A stretch of DNA of 30,070 bases from Janthinobacterium agaricidamnosum NBRC 102515 = DSM 9628 (lineage in GTDB: Bacteria > Pseudomonadota > Gammaproteobacteria > Burkholderiales > Burkholderiaceae_D), in the NCBI RefSeq assembly GCF_000723165.1, contig NZ_HG322949.1:809864-839933 (forward strand), read 5' to 3'. Under the pieces are notes generated by a model. That model did not search any database. It had not been told where the DNA came from and saw nothing but the letters and a program-made list of their open reading frames with translations. The position numbers and the translations under genes are program-made. This document shows positions 8,185 to 16,342 of the stretch, piece by piece (position 1 is the first letter of the stretch; the number at the start of each line of letters is the position of its first letter).

Positions 8185-8835
8185 TTAGTCCTTACTTCCA
8201 GGCAATATCAGCTCGGGCGCACTTGTTTCGCACGGGTCGCAGGGTTCGCACGGCGGACAAGGCATTGCCGGTTCACACGGCGCCGCGTCCTGTCCGCGCG
8301 GCGCATGCGGCTGGCGCAGGTAGCGCGATGTATGGCGGTGCGCCTGCGCATTGCCATGCGCCGGCCAGGTCAGGAAACGCGACAGTTCCTGCAAGGCGCG
8401 TTGGTACACGTCGCGCTTGAATTCGATCACGACATCCAGCGGCACCCAATACTCATGCCAGCGCCAGGCGTCGAACTCGGGATGGTCGGTCAGGCGCAGG
8501 TTGACGTCATTATCGCGGGCACACATGCGCAGCAGGAACCAAATCTGCTTTTGCCCACGATAATGTCCGCGGATCTCGCGCTTGATGAAGTGGTCGGGCA
8601 CCTCATAACGCAGCCAGTCGCGGGTACGTCCGACGATCTTGACGTGTTCCTGCCGTAATCCGATTTCCTCTTCAAGTTCGCGAAACATGGCCTGTTCGGG
8701 CGTTTCGCCGTACTTGATGCCGCCTTGCGGAAACTGCCATGAGTGCTCGCGCACCCGCTTGCCCCACCACACCTCGTTCTGGGCGTTTAGCAGGATGATG
8801 CCGACGTTGGGCCGAAACCCTTCACGGTCGAGCAT
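8185..8835 (-). CDS. rppH: RNA pyrophosphohydrolase RppH (Nudix) with Cys/Pro-rich tail
   Basis: RppH removes pyrophosphate from the 5' end of mRNA, which triggers RNase E decay. The Nudix box is complete: Gly38, Glu44, then REL-E-EE-I-G-L at 52-60, with catalytic Glu53/Glu56/Glu57. The N-terminal [17 protein letters not shown] and the WQFPQGGI strand are RppH-specific. The catalytic part ends near residue 157. The E. coli enzyme has about 176 residues; here 216, because of a low-complexity tail with five cysteines at 187, 193, 196, 199 and 202, most spaced as C-x-x-C and following Pro. I chose the ATG at 8835 (GAGGT 7 bases upstream); an in-frame TTG at 8847 is less likely. It is divergent from proS across about 200 bases. 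Any function of the tail is unknown. Confidence 0.95.
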   Translation of the reverse strand: MLDREGFRPNVGIILLNAQNEVWWGKRVREHSWQFPQGGIKYGETPEQAMFRELEEEIGLRQEHVKIVGRTRDWLRYEVPDHFIKREIRGHYRGQKQIWFLLRMCARDNDVNLRLTDHPEFDAWRWHEYWVPLDVVIEFKRDVYQRALQELSRFLTWPAHGNAQAHRHTSRYLRQPHAPRGQDAAPCEPAMPCPPCEPCDPCETSAPELILPGSKD

Positions 8836-9038
8836 AAAACACCTCAAACTTTCTGCGGGAGAGCGTCCTGTTTACATTTTTGCACACAACTCCGCATCCC
8901 AGCCGCGTTTTCGAGGGTCGAAAAGCACCGGAATATCATCAATTGAACGCATTTGCATAAAGTATGGACGCATCAGCCAGCTAATCCTTTAAAATTAGGT
9001 TGATTATAACCCTCTCTTTTTAAAAAGAATTCACCGTT

Positions 9039-10775
9039 ATGCGCGCCTCCCGTTTTTTTATTTCCACGCTTAAAGAAGCTCCATCCGACGCCGAAATCGT
9101 CAGCCACCAGTTGATGATGCGTGCCGGCATGATCAAACGCCTCGGTTCGGGCATTTATACCTATATGCCGATGGGCTTGCGGGTGATCCGCAAGGTCGAA
9201 GCGATCATCCGTGAAGAAATGAATAATGCCGCCGCCATCGAGCTGCTGATGCCGCTGGTGCAGCCGGCCGAACTGTGGCAAGAGACTGGCCGCTGGGACA
9301 AGATGGGCGCCGAACTGATGCGCGTGAAAGACCGCCACGGCCGCGAATTCGCGATCCAGCCGACCTCGGAAGAAGTCATCACCGACGTGGTGCGCACCGA
9401 AATCAAGTCCTATCGCCAGTTGCCGCTCAATTTTTACCATATCCAGACCAAGTTCCGCGACGAGCGCCGTCCGCGTTTCGGCCTGATGCGCGGCCGCGAA
9501 TTCACGATGAAGGATGCGTACTCGTTCGACCGCGACCTGGCCGGCATGCAAGCGTCGTACCAGGTCATGTTCGACGCCTACACCAAGATCTTCACCCGCT
9601 TCGGCTTGCAGTTCCGCGCCGTGGCGGCCGATAACGGCGCCATCGGCGGTACCGGTTCGCACGAATTCCACGTCATCGCCAGCACCGGCGAAGATGCGCT
9701 GGTGTATTGCCCAACGTCGGACTTCGCCGCCAACATGGAAGCGGCCGAAGCGTTGCCGGTGATCGCCACGCGTGGCGCCGCCACCCAGGCCTTGACCAGG
9801 ACCGCGACGCCGGACACCGTCAAGTGCGACACCGTGGCCGCCTTGCTGGGCTTGAAGCTGGAACAGACCGTCAAAACCATCGCGTTCACGGTGGAAACAG
9901 AAACCGACGGCAAAGTCACCAAGCAATACTTTATGCTGCTGCTGCGCGGCGACCATGAGTTGAACGAAGTCAAGGTTGGCAAGGTCGCCGGCCTCGGCAA
10001 TCACCGTTTCTCGACCGAAGCGGAAATCCTCGAAGTCTACGGCAGCGTGCCGGGCTACCTCGGTCCGGTCAATACCAAGGCGCCCGTCACCGTGGTGGCC
10101 GACCGCACGGTCGCCAACATGAGCGACTTCGTCTGCGGCGCGAATGAAGCGGGTTTCCACTTTACCGGCGCCAACTGGGGCCGCGACATGGCCGAGCCAG
10201 CCCTGGTGGCCGACTTGCGCAATGTCGTCGACGGCGATGCGTCGCCTGACGGCAAGGGCGTGCTGGCGATCGAGCGCGGCATCGAAGTGGGGCACGTGTT
10301 CCAACTGGGCACGGCTTATTCGGAAAGCATGAAAGCCACCTTCCTCGACGAAAACGGCAAGCCTGCGCCATTGCAAATGGGTTGCTACGGCATCGGCGTG
10401 ACGCGCATCCTGGGCGCCGCGATCGAACAAAACTTCGACGACAAGGGCATCATCTGGCCGACCGCGATCGCGCCGTTTGAAGTGGTGCTGTGCCCGATGG
10501 GCATGGAGCGCAGCGAACTGGTCAAGGAAGAGACCGGCAAGCTGTACGCGGCCTTGCAGGCGGCCGGCATCGACGTCATCCTCGACGACCGCGGCCAGCG
10601 TCCGGGCGCCATGTTCGCCGACTGGGAATTGATCGGCGTGCCGCACCGTGTGGTGATCGGCGAGCGCGGCTTGAAAGAAGGCAACCTGGAATACCAGGGC
10701 CGCCGCGATAGCGAAGCAACCGCCGTGGCCTTGGCCGACATGGTGGGCTTCCTTAAAGGCAAAATGGGCAAGTGA
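9039..10775 (+). CDS. proS: Prolyl-tRNA synthetase, bacterial type with editing domain
   Basis: This is the 578-residue class II enzyme that attaches proline to tRNA-Pro in the cytoplasm. The N-terminal [19 protein letters not shown] is typical. Motif 2 is [17 protein letters not shown] (139-155) followed by TMKDAYSF (156-163). Residues about 220-400 form the INS domain that clears mischarged Ala-tRNA, and the end (about 470-578) is the anticodon-binding domain ([22 protein letters not shown]). Motif 3 is visible as [17 protein letters not shown]. Length fits the bacterial family (about 570). The first base of the TGA stop is the second base of the GTG start of the next gene, so the two form a coupled pair. 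A good Shine-Dalgarno is not evident before the ATG. Confidence 0.98.
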   Translation: MRASRFFISTLKEAPSDAEIVSHQLMMRAGMIKRLGSGIYTYMPMGLRVIRKVEAIIREEMNNAAAIELLMPLVQPAELWQETGRWDKMGAELMRVKDRHGREFAIQPTSEEVITDVVRTEIKSYRQLPLNFYHIQTKFRDERRPRFGLMRGREFTMKDAYSFDRDLAGMQASYQVMFDAYTKIFTRFGLQFRAVAADNGAIGGTGSHEFHVIASTGEDALVYCPTSDFAANMEAAEALPVIATRGAATQALTRTATPDTVKCDTVAALLGLKLEQTVKTIAFTVETETDGKVTKQYFMLLLRGDHELNEVKVGKVAGLGNHRFSTEAEILEVYGSVPGYLGPVNTKAPVTVVADRTVANMSDFVCGANEAGFHFTGANWGRDMAEPALVADLRNVVDGDASPDGKGVLAIERGIEVGHVFQLGTAYSESMKATFLDENGKPAPLQMGCYGIGVTRILGAAIEQNFDDKGIIWPTAIAPFEVVLCPMGMERSELVKEETGKLYAALQAAGIDVILDDRGQRPGAMFADWELIGVPHRVVIGERGLKEGNLEYQGRRDSEATAVALADMVGFLKGKMGK

Positions 10776-11455
10776 GCTTGTTTTCCAGGCCCCCTCAGCC
10801 GCTGCGCCGCCGGCTGTCGCTGATCCTGTTATCGGCGGCGGCCGGCCTGGCCTGGAGTCCGGCCGTGCTCGCTGGCAACCAGAAGGAAGAAGAGCTGGCC
10901 GACTCGGTGCGGCTGGCGCTGTCCAACGCGATCAAGGACGACCGCCCGCCGCAGCCCAGCTTCGCCACCGAGGCCGACCGTTTGCGCTACCAGAATTGGC
11001 TGGTGCAAATGTCGCAGCGGCTCAAGCGCAAGCTGCCGGACGACCAGGTGCGCAAGGAATTCCTCGAAGCGGCGTGGTATGAGGCGCGTCGCGCGGGCCT
11101 CGATCCGGGCATGGTGCTGGGCTTGATCCAGGTCGAGTCGGCTTACCGCAAGTACGCGGTATCGCTGGCTGGCGCGCGCGGCTACATGCAGGTGATGCCC
11201 TTCTGGACCGGCGTGATCGGCGACAACGACCGTAGCAAACTGTTCCATATGCAAACCAATTTGCGCTACGGCTGCGCGATCTTGCGCATGTATATCGACA
11301 TGGAGCGCGGCAACCTGTACCTGGCGCTGGGACGCTACAACGGCAGCCGGGGCCGGCCGGAATACCCGAATGCGGTATTGGCGGCCTGGAAGAATTGGGA
11401 ATTCAAGCCGCAAGACGTGTCGGCGGCGCCGGCCGCCAGCCGTTCTCCACGCTGA
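10772..11455 (+). CDS. Lytic transglycosylase (SLT domain), exported
   Basis: This 227-residue protein cleaves peptidoglycan glycan strands, forming 1,6-anhydromuropeptides. Residues 1-34 form a signal peptide (basic N-terminus, hydrophobic [13 protein letters not shown], cleavage probably after AVLA). The SLT fold follows from about 100: [20 protein letters not shown], the catalytic Glu122 in QVESAY (120-125), [15 protein letters not shown] (131-145), then [12 protein letters not shown] and [10 protein letters not shown]. The start is a GTG that overlaps the proS stop as GTGA, so translation probably depends on proS. The fragments it would release are the substrate of AmpD, encoded about 12 kb downstream, although that is a pathway link, not evidence of co-regulation. 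It is shorter than MltC/MltE and I do not assign a subtype. Confidence 0.93.
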   Translation: MSLFSRPPQPLRRRLSLILLSAAAGLAWSPAVLAGNQKEEELADSVRLALSNAIKDDRPPQPSFATEADRLRYQNWLVQMSQRLKRKLPDDQVRKEFLEAAWYEARRAGLDPGMVLGLIQVESAYRKYAVSLAGARGYMQVMPFWTGVIGDNDRSKLFHMQTNLRYGCAILRMYIDMERGNLYLALGRYNGSRGRPEYPNAVLAAWKNWEFKPQDVSAAPAASRSPR

Positions 11456-11491
11456 TTTCCGCGTTGTCGGCCAGAGCGGGCCGCCATGAAA

Positions 11492-11528
11492 AATGCCCCT
11501 GTCGCTGTGGCGTCAGGGGCATTCCGAT
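11492..11528 (-). terminator. Intrinsic terminator of the SWIB gene
   Basis: AATGCCCCTG (11492-11501) and CAGGGGCATT (11514-11523) form a perfect 10-bp stem with a 12-base loop. Read on the minus strand the stem is followed by a T run (the As at 11489-11493), which fits termination of the SWIB transcript. On the plus strand there is no T run, so it is weaker as a terminator for the transglycosylase. Confidence 0.8.
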
Positions 11529-11557
11529 CGGCTTTCTGGCCGAACGTGATTCTTTGC

Positions 11558-11950
11558 TTATTTCAAATGATCGGAGATCAACTTCGTCATTTCAAACATG
11601 GACACTTGGGCCTTGCCGCCGAAAACAGCTTTCAGCTTGTCGTCGGCATTGATCATGCGGCGGTTGGCCGGATCTTGCAGATCGAGTTTTTTGATGTAAT
11701 CCCATACTTTCTTGGTCACTTCGGTACGCGGCAGTGGTGCTGCGCCAACCACTGCGGCCAGAACGGTCGACGGGGTCATCTCTTTCATGAATGCTGCGTT
11801 TGGCTTGCGTGGCGTGGCCGGTGCCGCTGCGGCTTTTTTCACTGCAGGTTTTGCTGCCGCTTTTGCTGCTGGTGCTGCTTTTTTCGCTGCCGCAGGTTTT
11901 GCTGCTGCTTTTGCTGGCGCTGCTACTGGGGTTTTTTTGGCTGTTGCCAT
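11558..11950 (-). CDS. SWIB/MDM2 domain protein with histone-like Lys/Ala tail
   Basis: This is a 130-residue basic protein. Residues 1-50 are almost only Ala, Lys and Pro (AAKPA-type repeats), like the tail of histone H1. Residues about 55-129 are a SWIB domain: FMKEMTPSTVLAAVVG, LPRTEVTKKVWDYIKKLDLQD (73-93), RRMINADDKLKAVFGG (97-112), SMFEMTKLISDHLK (117-130). SWIB domains occur in eukaryotic SWI/SNF complexes, in chlamydiae and in many betaproteobacteria, where the role is not settled; DNA or chromatin compaction is a common guess. AAGGAGG lies before the ATG, which suggests high expression. The gene stands alone, with its own promoter and terminator. The tail resembles that of the H1-like protein at the right edge of the window. 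Confidence 0.93.
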   Translation of the reverse strand: MATAKKTPVAAPAKAAAKPAAAKKAAPAAKAAAKPAVKKAAAAPATPRKPNAAFMKEMTPSTVLAAVVGAAPLPRTEVTKKVWDYIKKLDLQDPANRRMINADDKLKAVFGGKAQVSMFEMTKLISDHLK

Positions 11951-12004
11951 CTTCTAGCCTCCTTAACGAACACATGGGAAATTGCGCAATTGATCGCACG
12001 GCTA

Positions 12005-12033
12005 ATATTGGTGTGGATTTACGCAGTATGCAA
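12005..12033 (-). promoter_or_regulatory. Sigma-70-type promoter of the SWIB gene
   Basis: On the minus strand TTGCAT (12028-12033) is followed after exactly 17 bases by CAATAT (12005-12010). Transcription would start near 11998, about 48 bases before the ATG. Confidence 0.55.
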
Positions 12034-12163
12034 GTGTTTTTCACGTTTTCCGCTGGAAAACATCGCTAAAAAGCGTCGCTTCCGCGTCACTGCACCGCTT
12101 AAGGACGCCGAAGGGGGATTTTGCCCGGAAACGGCGCCAATTGCGGCCATTTCGGGCGGATGT

Positions 12164-12190
12164 AAAAAGGGCCCGGACGGGCCCTTTTTT
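12164..12190 (-). terminator. Intrinsic terminator of ffh
   Basis: GGGCCC (12169-12174), loop GGAC, GGGCCC (12179-12184), flanked by five As on one side and six Ts on the other, so it works in both directions. It lies 61 bases after the ffh stop on the minus strand. No plus-strand gene ends here. Confidence 0.85.
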
Positions 12191-12250
12191 GACGCTGGCG
12201 GATAGCCTTATTTGCCGTAAAGCATGGCTCCGGGCGGCTTTGCGCAAATA

Positions 12251-13618
12251 CTAACGCATGCCCGGCATCATGCCTTTCATGCTACGCATCATCTTCATCA
12301 TGCCGCCGCCGGACAGCTTTTTCATCATCGTCTGCATTTGCTCGAACTGGGTCAGCATGCGGTTGACTTCCTGCACTTGCACGCCGGCGCCGGCCGCGAT
12401 GCGGCGCTTGCGGGTCGCCTTGATCAATTCCGGCTTGGCGCGCTCTTGCGGCGTCATCGAATCGATGATGCCGACCATGCGCCGCACCTGCTTGTCGGCC
12501 TGGTCCATATTCTTGCCGCCGGCCGCTTGCTGGAATTGCGCCGGCAATTTATCCATCAGGTTGGCCATGCCGCCCATTTTCTTCATCTGGCCCAGTTGCG
12601 CCTTGAAGTCGTTCATGTCGAACTTGCCGCCGACCTTGATTTTTTGCGCCAGGTCGGCCGCCGCCTTGCTGTCGACGCCCTTGCGCGCTTCTTCGACCAG
12701 CGCCAGGATGTCGCCCATGCCCAGGATGCGGTTGGCCATGCGGGCCGGGTCGAACGCTTCCAGGCCGTCCAGTTTTTCGGACACGCCGGCGAACTTGATC
12801 GGCTTGCCGGTGATATGGCGCACCGACAGCGCGGCGCCGCCGCGCGCATCGCCGTCCAGCTTGGTCAGCACGATACCGGTCAGCGGCAACGCGTCGTTAA
12901 ACGCCTTGGCGGTGTTGATCGCATCCTGGCCCAGCATGGCGTCGACCACGAACAGGGTTTCGATCGGCTTGACGGCGGCGTGCACGGCGGCGATTTCGCG
13001 CATCATTTCTTCATCGATGCCCAAACGGCCGGCGGTGTCGATGATCAGCACGTCGTGATAGTGTTTCTTGGCCCAGTCCAGCGCGGCCAGCGCGATATCG
13101 ACCGGCTTGTCGCTGCTGGTGGACGGGAAGAAGTCGGCGCCGACCTGGCCGGTCACCGATTGCAGCTGGGCGATCGCGGCGGGACGGTAGACGTCGGCCG
13201 AGACCGTCAAGACTTTTTTCTTTTTCTCTTCGCGCAGGTATTTCGCCAGCTTGCCGACGGTGGTGGTCTTGCCGACGCCTTGCAGGCCGGCCATCAGGAT
13301 GATCGCCGGCGGCTGCTGGGCAAAGCTGATTTGCGACGCTTCGGGACCGAGGTCGGCGCCCATGATGGCGGCCAGCTCGCGCTGCACCACGCCGACCAGC
13401 GCCTGGCCCGGCGTCAGCGAGGAAATCACATCCTCGCCCATGGCTTTTTCCTTGACCTTGGCGATGAATTCACGCACCGCCGGCAGCGCCACGTCGGCCT
13501 CCAGCAGCGCCAGGCGCACTTCGCGCAGCATGTCGGCGGTATTCGATTCGGTCAGGCGCGCCTCGCCGCGCATGGTCTTGACGACTTTGGCGAGCCGTTG
13601 GGTGAGATTATCTAACAT
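12251..13618 (-). CDS. ffh: Signal recognition particle protein Ffh (SRP54)
   Basis: This 455-residue GTPase binds 4.5S RNA and signal sequences on ribosomes and brings them to FtsY at the inner membrane. Residues 1-90 are the N domain helical bundle with ALLEADVALP. The G domain has GLQGVGKTTT (111-120), DVYRPAAIAQL (142-152), DTAGR (194-198) and TKLDGDARGG (252-261). The M domain (about 297-455) contains KRRIAAGAGVQVQEVNRML, the RNA-binding helix-turn, and ends in the methionine-rich MMKMMRSMKGMMPGMR. Length and all motifs are normal. The gene has its own terminator. In many proteobacteria ffh is divergent from a ypjD/ccsA-like gene; here such a gene lies 5.5 kb away, beyond an iron operon and an ABC importer. 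Confidence 0.98.
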   Translation of the reverse strand: MLDNLTQRLAKVVKTMRGEARLTESNTADMLREVRLALLEADVALPAVREFIAKVKEKAMGEDVISSLTPGQALVGVVQRELAAIMGADLGPEASQISFAQQPPAIILMAGLQGVGKTTTVGKLAKYLREEKKKKVLTVSADVYRPAAIAQLQSVTGQVGADFFPSTSSDKPVDIALAALDWAKKHYHDVLIIDTAGRLGIDEEMMREIAAVHAAVKPIETLFVVDAMLGQDAINTAKAFNDALPLTGIVLTKLDGDARGGAALSVRHITGKPIKFAGVSEKLDGLEAFDPARMANRILGMGDILALVEEARKGVDSKAAADLAQKIKVGGKFDMNDFKAQLGQMKKMGGMANLMDKLPAQFQQAAGGKNMDQADKQVRRMVGIIDSMTPQERAKPELIKATRKRRIAAGAGVQVQEVNRMLTQFEQMQTMMKKLSGGGMMKMMRSMKGMMPGMR

Positions 13619-13774
13619 GATGAACCTGCAATGAAAGCTTGAAAGATGGCGGCGTTCAGCCGGACGATGGGCGCCATTTTAACCCAGCCAGCGTGCCGTG
13701 GCGGGGGAGTTGATGCGGGCCCGTGCCGGAGCGGCGAGGATGCCGGGATTGCATCATCGTCATCTTGGCATTAA

Positions 13775-13793
13775 AATGAGAATAATTCTTATT
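13775..13793 (+). promoter_or_regulatory. Fur box
   Basis: The 19-base site AATGAGAATAATTCTTATT matches its own reverse complement at 16 of 19 positions and resembles the Fur consensus. TTGGCA at 13765-13770 could be the -35, which would place the -10 inside the box. It lies about 100 bases before the DUF3649 gene, so the operon is probably repressed by Fe-Fur when iron is plentiful. Confidence 0.8.
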
Positions 13794-13876
13794 CACACTC
13801 GGTGCGCCATGCTGCGCGCCGGCCGCTGCAAGCTTCATCGGTCGACAATATGGGGGGAGGCGCCAGCGCCTGCGAC

Positions 13877-14140
13877 ATGAGCAAATTACATATCCTGTCG
13901 CGCAGCGCCGCGGCGGTCTTCGGCGGCTACGCGCTGGTCTCGGCCGGCACGGTGTTCCTGGCGGCGGTCTTGCCGATGGCGCGCGCCGACGCCGTGCTGG
14001 CGGCAACCCTGTCGAGCTTCCTGCTATATACAACGGCCATCATCTGGGTCTTCGCCGAACAGCGGCTGGCCCGCATCTGGGGCGGCTTGCTGGGCGCCAG
14101 CATCGTGCTGGGCGGCGCCGGCCTGCTGCTGGGGCGTTGA
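13877..14140 (+). CDS. DUF3649 family small membrane protein (iron uptake-associated)
   Basis: This 87-residue protein consists mainly of hydrophobic helices: about residues 8-32 (AAAVFGGYALVSAGTVFLAAVL), 38-60 (AVLAATLSSFLLYTTAIIWVF) and 68-85 (WGGLLGASIVLGGAGLLL). It resembles DUF3649 proteins, which usually sit beside DUF3325 and PepSY proteins and TonB-dependent siderophore receptors. The exact role is unknown; with its partners it probably forms an inner-membrane complex for releasing iron from siderophores. The start is uncertain: the ATG at 13877 has no good ribosome site close by, and an in-frame ATG at 13850 would add 9 residues. It is the first gene after the Fur box, and its stop nearly overlaps the next start. 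Confidence 0.78.
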   Translation: MSKLHILSRSAAAVFGGYALVSAGTVFLAAVLPMARADAVLAATLSSFLLYTTAIIWVFAEQRLARIWGGLLGASIVLGGAGLLLGR

Positions 14141-14142
14141 CG

Positions 14143-14493
14143 ATGACTCTGGCGATGGCGATTTCCAGCGCGCTGGCGCTGGCTTATGCCGGCATGGCCG
14201 GCCTGTGCCTGGCGATGGACCGGCATCATCGACAAGTGTGGGGCGGCGAGCCCGCGCCGGCCGCGCGGCGCGGGCTGCGCGGCGCCGGCTGGCTATTGCT
14301 GCTCATCGCCTTGTGGCCGTGCATCGCGGTGTGGGGCACCAGCGTCGGCATCGTCGCCTGGCTGGGTTTCCTGTCGGCCGGCGCCTTGCTGCTGGTCGGC
14401 TTGCTGCCCTATGCGCCGCGCCTGACGCCGGTGCTGGGCGGCCTGGCCGCGCTGCTGGCGCTGGCTGGCCTGGCGTATCAGTTTTTCGGCTAA
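14143..14493 (+). CDS. DUF3325 family small membrane protein (iron uptake-associated)
   Basis: This is a 116-residue integral membrane protein with about four hydrophobic helices: 3-22, 46-64 (WLLLLIALWPCIAVWG), 70-88 and 95-112. A polar loop MDRHHRQVWGGEPAPAARRGLR links the first two; its His pair is common in DUF3325 proteins. The family is found between DUF3649 and PepSY proteins in Fur-controlled operons. I chose the ATG at 14143 over a TTG at 14137 that overlaps the previous stop. Spacing to the next gene is 10 bases, so all three are one transcript. Biochemical function is not established. Confidence 0.8.
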   Translation: MTLAMAISSALALAYAGMAGLCLAMDRHHRQVWGGEPAPAARRGLRGAGWLLLLIALWPCIAVWGTSVGIVAWLGFLSAGALLLVGLLPYAPRLTPVLGGLAALLALAGLAYQFFG

Positions 14494-14503
14494 CGGGTAC
14501 GGC

Positions 14504-16180
14504 ATGGATGTGAAACAAAACAACAAGACGCAAGGCGGCTTCCGCCAGGCGATGGCGTGGCTGCACACCTGGGTCGGCTTATGGTTTTCGTGGCTGCTGT
14601 TCGCGGTCTTCCTGACCGGCACGCTGGCGGTGTTCGAAGAACCGATCGGCCACTGGATGACGCCGGAACACGCGCTGGCCGAAACCGCCGTGCATGCGGA
14701 GGGCGTCGAGAAAGCTGGCGAAGCCGCGGCGCTGGCCCGGCGCGGCCAGCGTTTGCAGTTCGGCGTCAATTACATGAGGCAGGCCAAAGGCGACGCCGAC
14801 ATGTGGGAACTGTGGCCGGTCAACCGGAATTCCAGCCATAGCCTGGACGCGTATTGGCTGGAGTCCGACGGCGGCTACGGTTCGATGCGGCTCGATCCGC
14901 TGACCGGCGCGCCGTTGCCCATGCACGGCGACGGACACGATGACGGCGCACCCAAGGTGCGCGCTACCCAGGGCGGCCGCCATTTTGTCGATTTCCATTA
15001 TGAACTCCATAGCGCGCGGGTGGGGCTGTGGATCGTCGCCATCGCCACCATGGGCATGCTGGTGGCGCTGGTCAGCGGCATCGTCGTCCACAAGCGCATC
15101 TTCAAGGATTTCTTTACCTTCCGGCCGGCCAAGGGCCAGCGCTCGTGGCTCGATGCGCACAATGCGCTGGCGGTGCTGACTATCCCGTTCCTGTTCATGA
15201 TCGCCTACACCGGGCTGGCGTTCTACGGCTTTATCTACTTGCCGGCGCCGGTGGTGGCGCAATATGGCCTTGGCCCGGCGGCGACCCAGCATTTTTACGA
15301 CGACATCGAACATTCCGCCAAGCCCCCGCGCAGCGGCGTGCCGATGGCGCCGCCGGAGCTGGAGCCGTTCGCCGCGCGCGCGGCGGCGACGCTGGGCCAG
15401 CAAGTGCGGGCGGTGGTGATCGATCATCCGCAAGATGCGGCGATGCGCATTTGCGTCTACGGCTGGAATGAGCAGGATGACCTGCAAAGGCGCATCAATG
15501 TCAGTACCGGCATGATGTGTTTCGCCGGCGCCAGCGGCGCGGTACTGCAAGTGCGCATGCCCGGCGAGGTGGCCGGCGCGGCGCAATCGACGCGGCAAGT
15601 GATGAGCGCGCTGCACATGGCGTCGTTCGGCGGCCTGGTCGTCAAGTGGCTGTATTTCCTGTGCGGCCTGGCTGGCGCGGCGATGATGGGAAGCGGCGCG
15701 GTATTGTTCATGGTCAAGCGGCGCCAGCGCCACGGCGGTGAATTCGGTTCCGCCACGCAGCGCGTGTACCGCCTGATCGAAGGCTTGAACGTGGCCGCCA
15801 TCGCCGGCCTGGCACTGGCCTGCATCGGCTACCTGTGGGCCAACCGCTTGCTGCCGGCCGCGATGGAGCAGCGCGCCGATTGGGAAGTGCGGGCCTTTTT
15901 TCTGGTCTGGCTGCTGAGCCTGGTCCACGCGCTGCTGCGGCCGGCGGCGCGCGCCTGGCCTGAGCAATTGGCGGCACTGGTATGCTTGTGCCTGTTGTTA
16001 CCGCTACTCAATTGGCTGAGCACCGGCGACCATCTGGCGGCGCAAATGGGCCGCGGCGATTGGGAAAGCGCCGGCGTCGAGCTGGCCAGCCTGGCCTTCG
16101 CCGCGCTGGCCGGGTGGGCTGCCTTGTTATTAAATAAACGCCGATCGAAGACCGCTTCCAAGGTGGTCTTGGCTGCTTGA
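14504..16180 (+). CDS. PepSY-associated TM helix protein, probable ferric-siderophore reductase
   Basis: This 558-residue membrane protein begins with WLHTWVGLWFSWLLFAVFLTGTLAVFEEPI (about residues 18-47), the diagnostic first helix of the PepSY_TM family. A periplasmic part follows, then HFVDFHYELHSARVGLWIVAIATMGMLVALVSGIVVHKRIFKDFF (about 163-207), a second periplasmic domain, and further helices in the C-terminal half. Conserved His residues in the helices (WLHTW, FHYELH, VVHKR) could bind haem. Relatives such as PiuB- and FsrB-like proteins take part in reducing ferric siderophores at the inner membrane. The Fur box upstream and the DUF3649/DUF3325 neighbours support an iron role. Unlike most such clusters, no TonB receptor gene is next to it. 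The siderophore cannot be named. Confidence 0.88.
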   Translation: MDVKQNNKTQGGFRQAMAWLHTWVGLWFSWLLFAVFLTGTLAVFEEPIGHWMTPEHALAETAVHAEGVEKAGEAAALARRGQRLQFGVNYMRQAKGDADMWELWPVNRNSSHSLDAYWLESDGGYGSMRLDPLTGAPLPMHGDGHDDGAPKVRATQGGRHFVDFHYELHSARVGLWIVAIATMGMLVALVSGIVVHKRIFKDFFTFRPAKGQRSWLDAHNALAVLTIPFLFMIAYTGLAFYGFIYLPAPVVAQYGLGPAATQHFYDDIEHSAKPPRSGVPMAPPELEPFAARAAATLGQQVRAVVIDHPQDAAMRICVYGWNEQDDLQRRINVSTGMMCFAGASGAVLQVRMPGEVAGAAQSTRQVMSALHMASFGGLVVKWLYFLCGLAGAAMMGSGAVLFMVKRRQRHGGEFGSATQRVYRLIEGLNVAAIAGLALACIGYLWANRLLPAAMEQRADWEVRAFFLVWLLSLVHALLRPAARAWPEQLAALVCLCLLLPLLNWLSTGDHLAAQMGRGDWESAGVELASLAFAALAGWAALLLNKRRSKTASKVVLAA

Positions 16181-16202
16181 AAAACTATTTAGACTTCTTT
16201 TG

Positions 16203-16236
16203 ACGGCGCGCAAATTTTTGCGCGCCGTTTTTACTT
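16203..16236 (+). terminator. Intrinsic terminator of the iron operon
   Basis: ACGGCGCGCAA (16203-16213) and TTGCGCGCCGT (16218-16228) form a perfect 11-bp stem with a 4-base loop, followed by five Ts and a T-rich stretch. Confidence 0.92.
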
Positions 16237-16342
16237 TTGGGTTTTAAAGGGCTGTTTTCCGGCGGCGATTCGCTTGTACTATTTACCAAGAATAAAAAAT
16301 AGTGATTCATTGCAACTCAACTCTGTCGGGGAGAAATGCAGG

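Noticed and set aside
12224..13615. Long plus-strand open frame opposite ffh
   Set aside because: It mirrors ffh codon bias; the minus-strand Ffh has all family motifs.
13646..13680. ATGGCG/CGCCAT inverted repeat with four Ts upstream of ffh
   Set aside because: Short stem with a loop of more than 20 bases and no plus-strand gene before it; probably chance.
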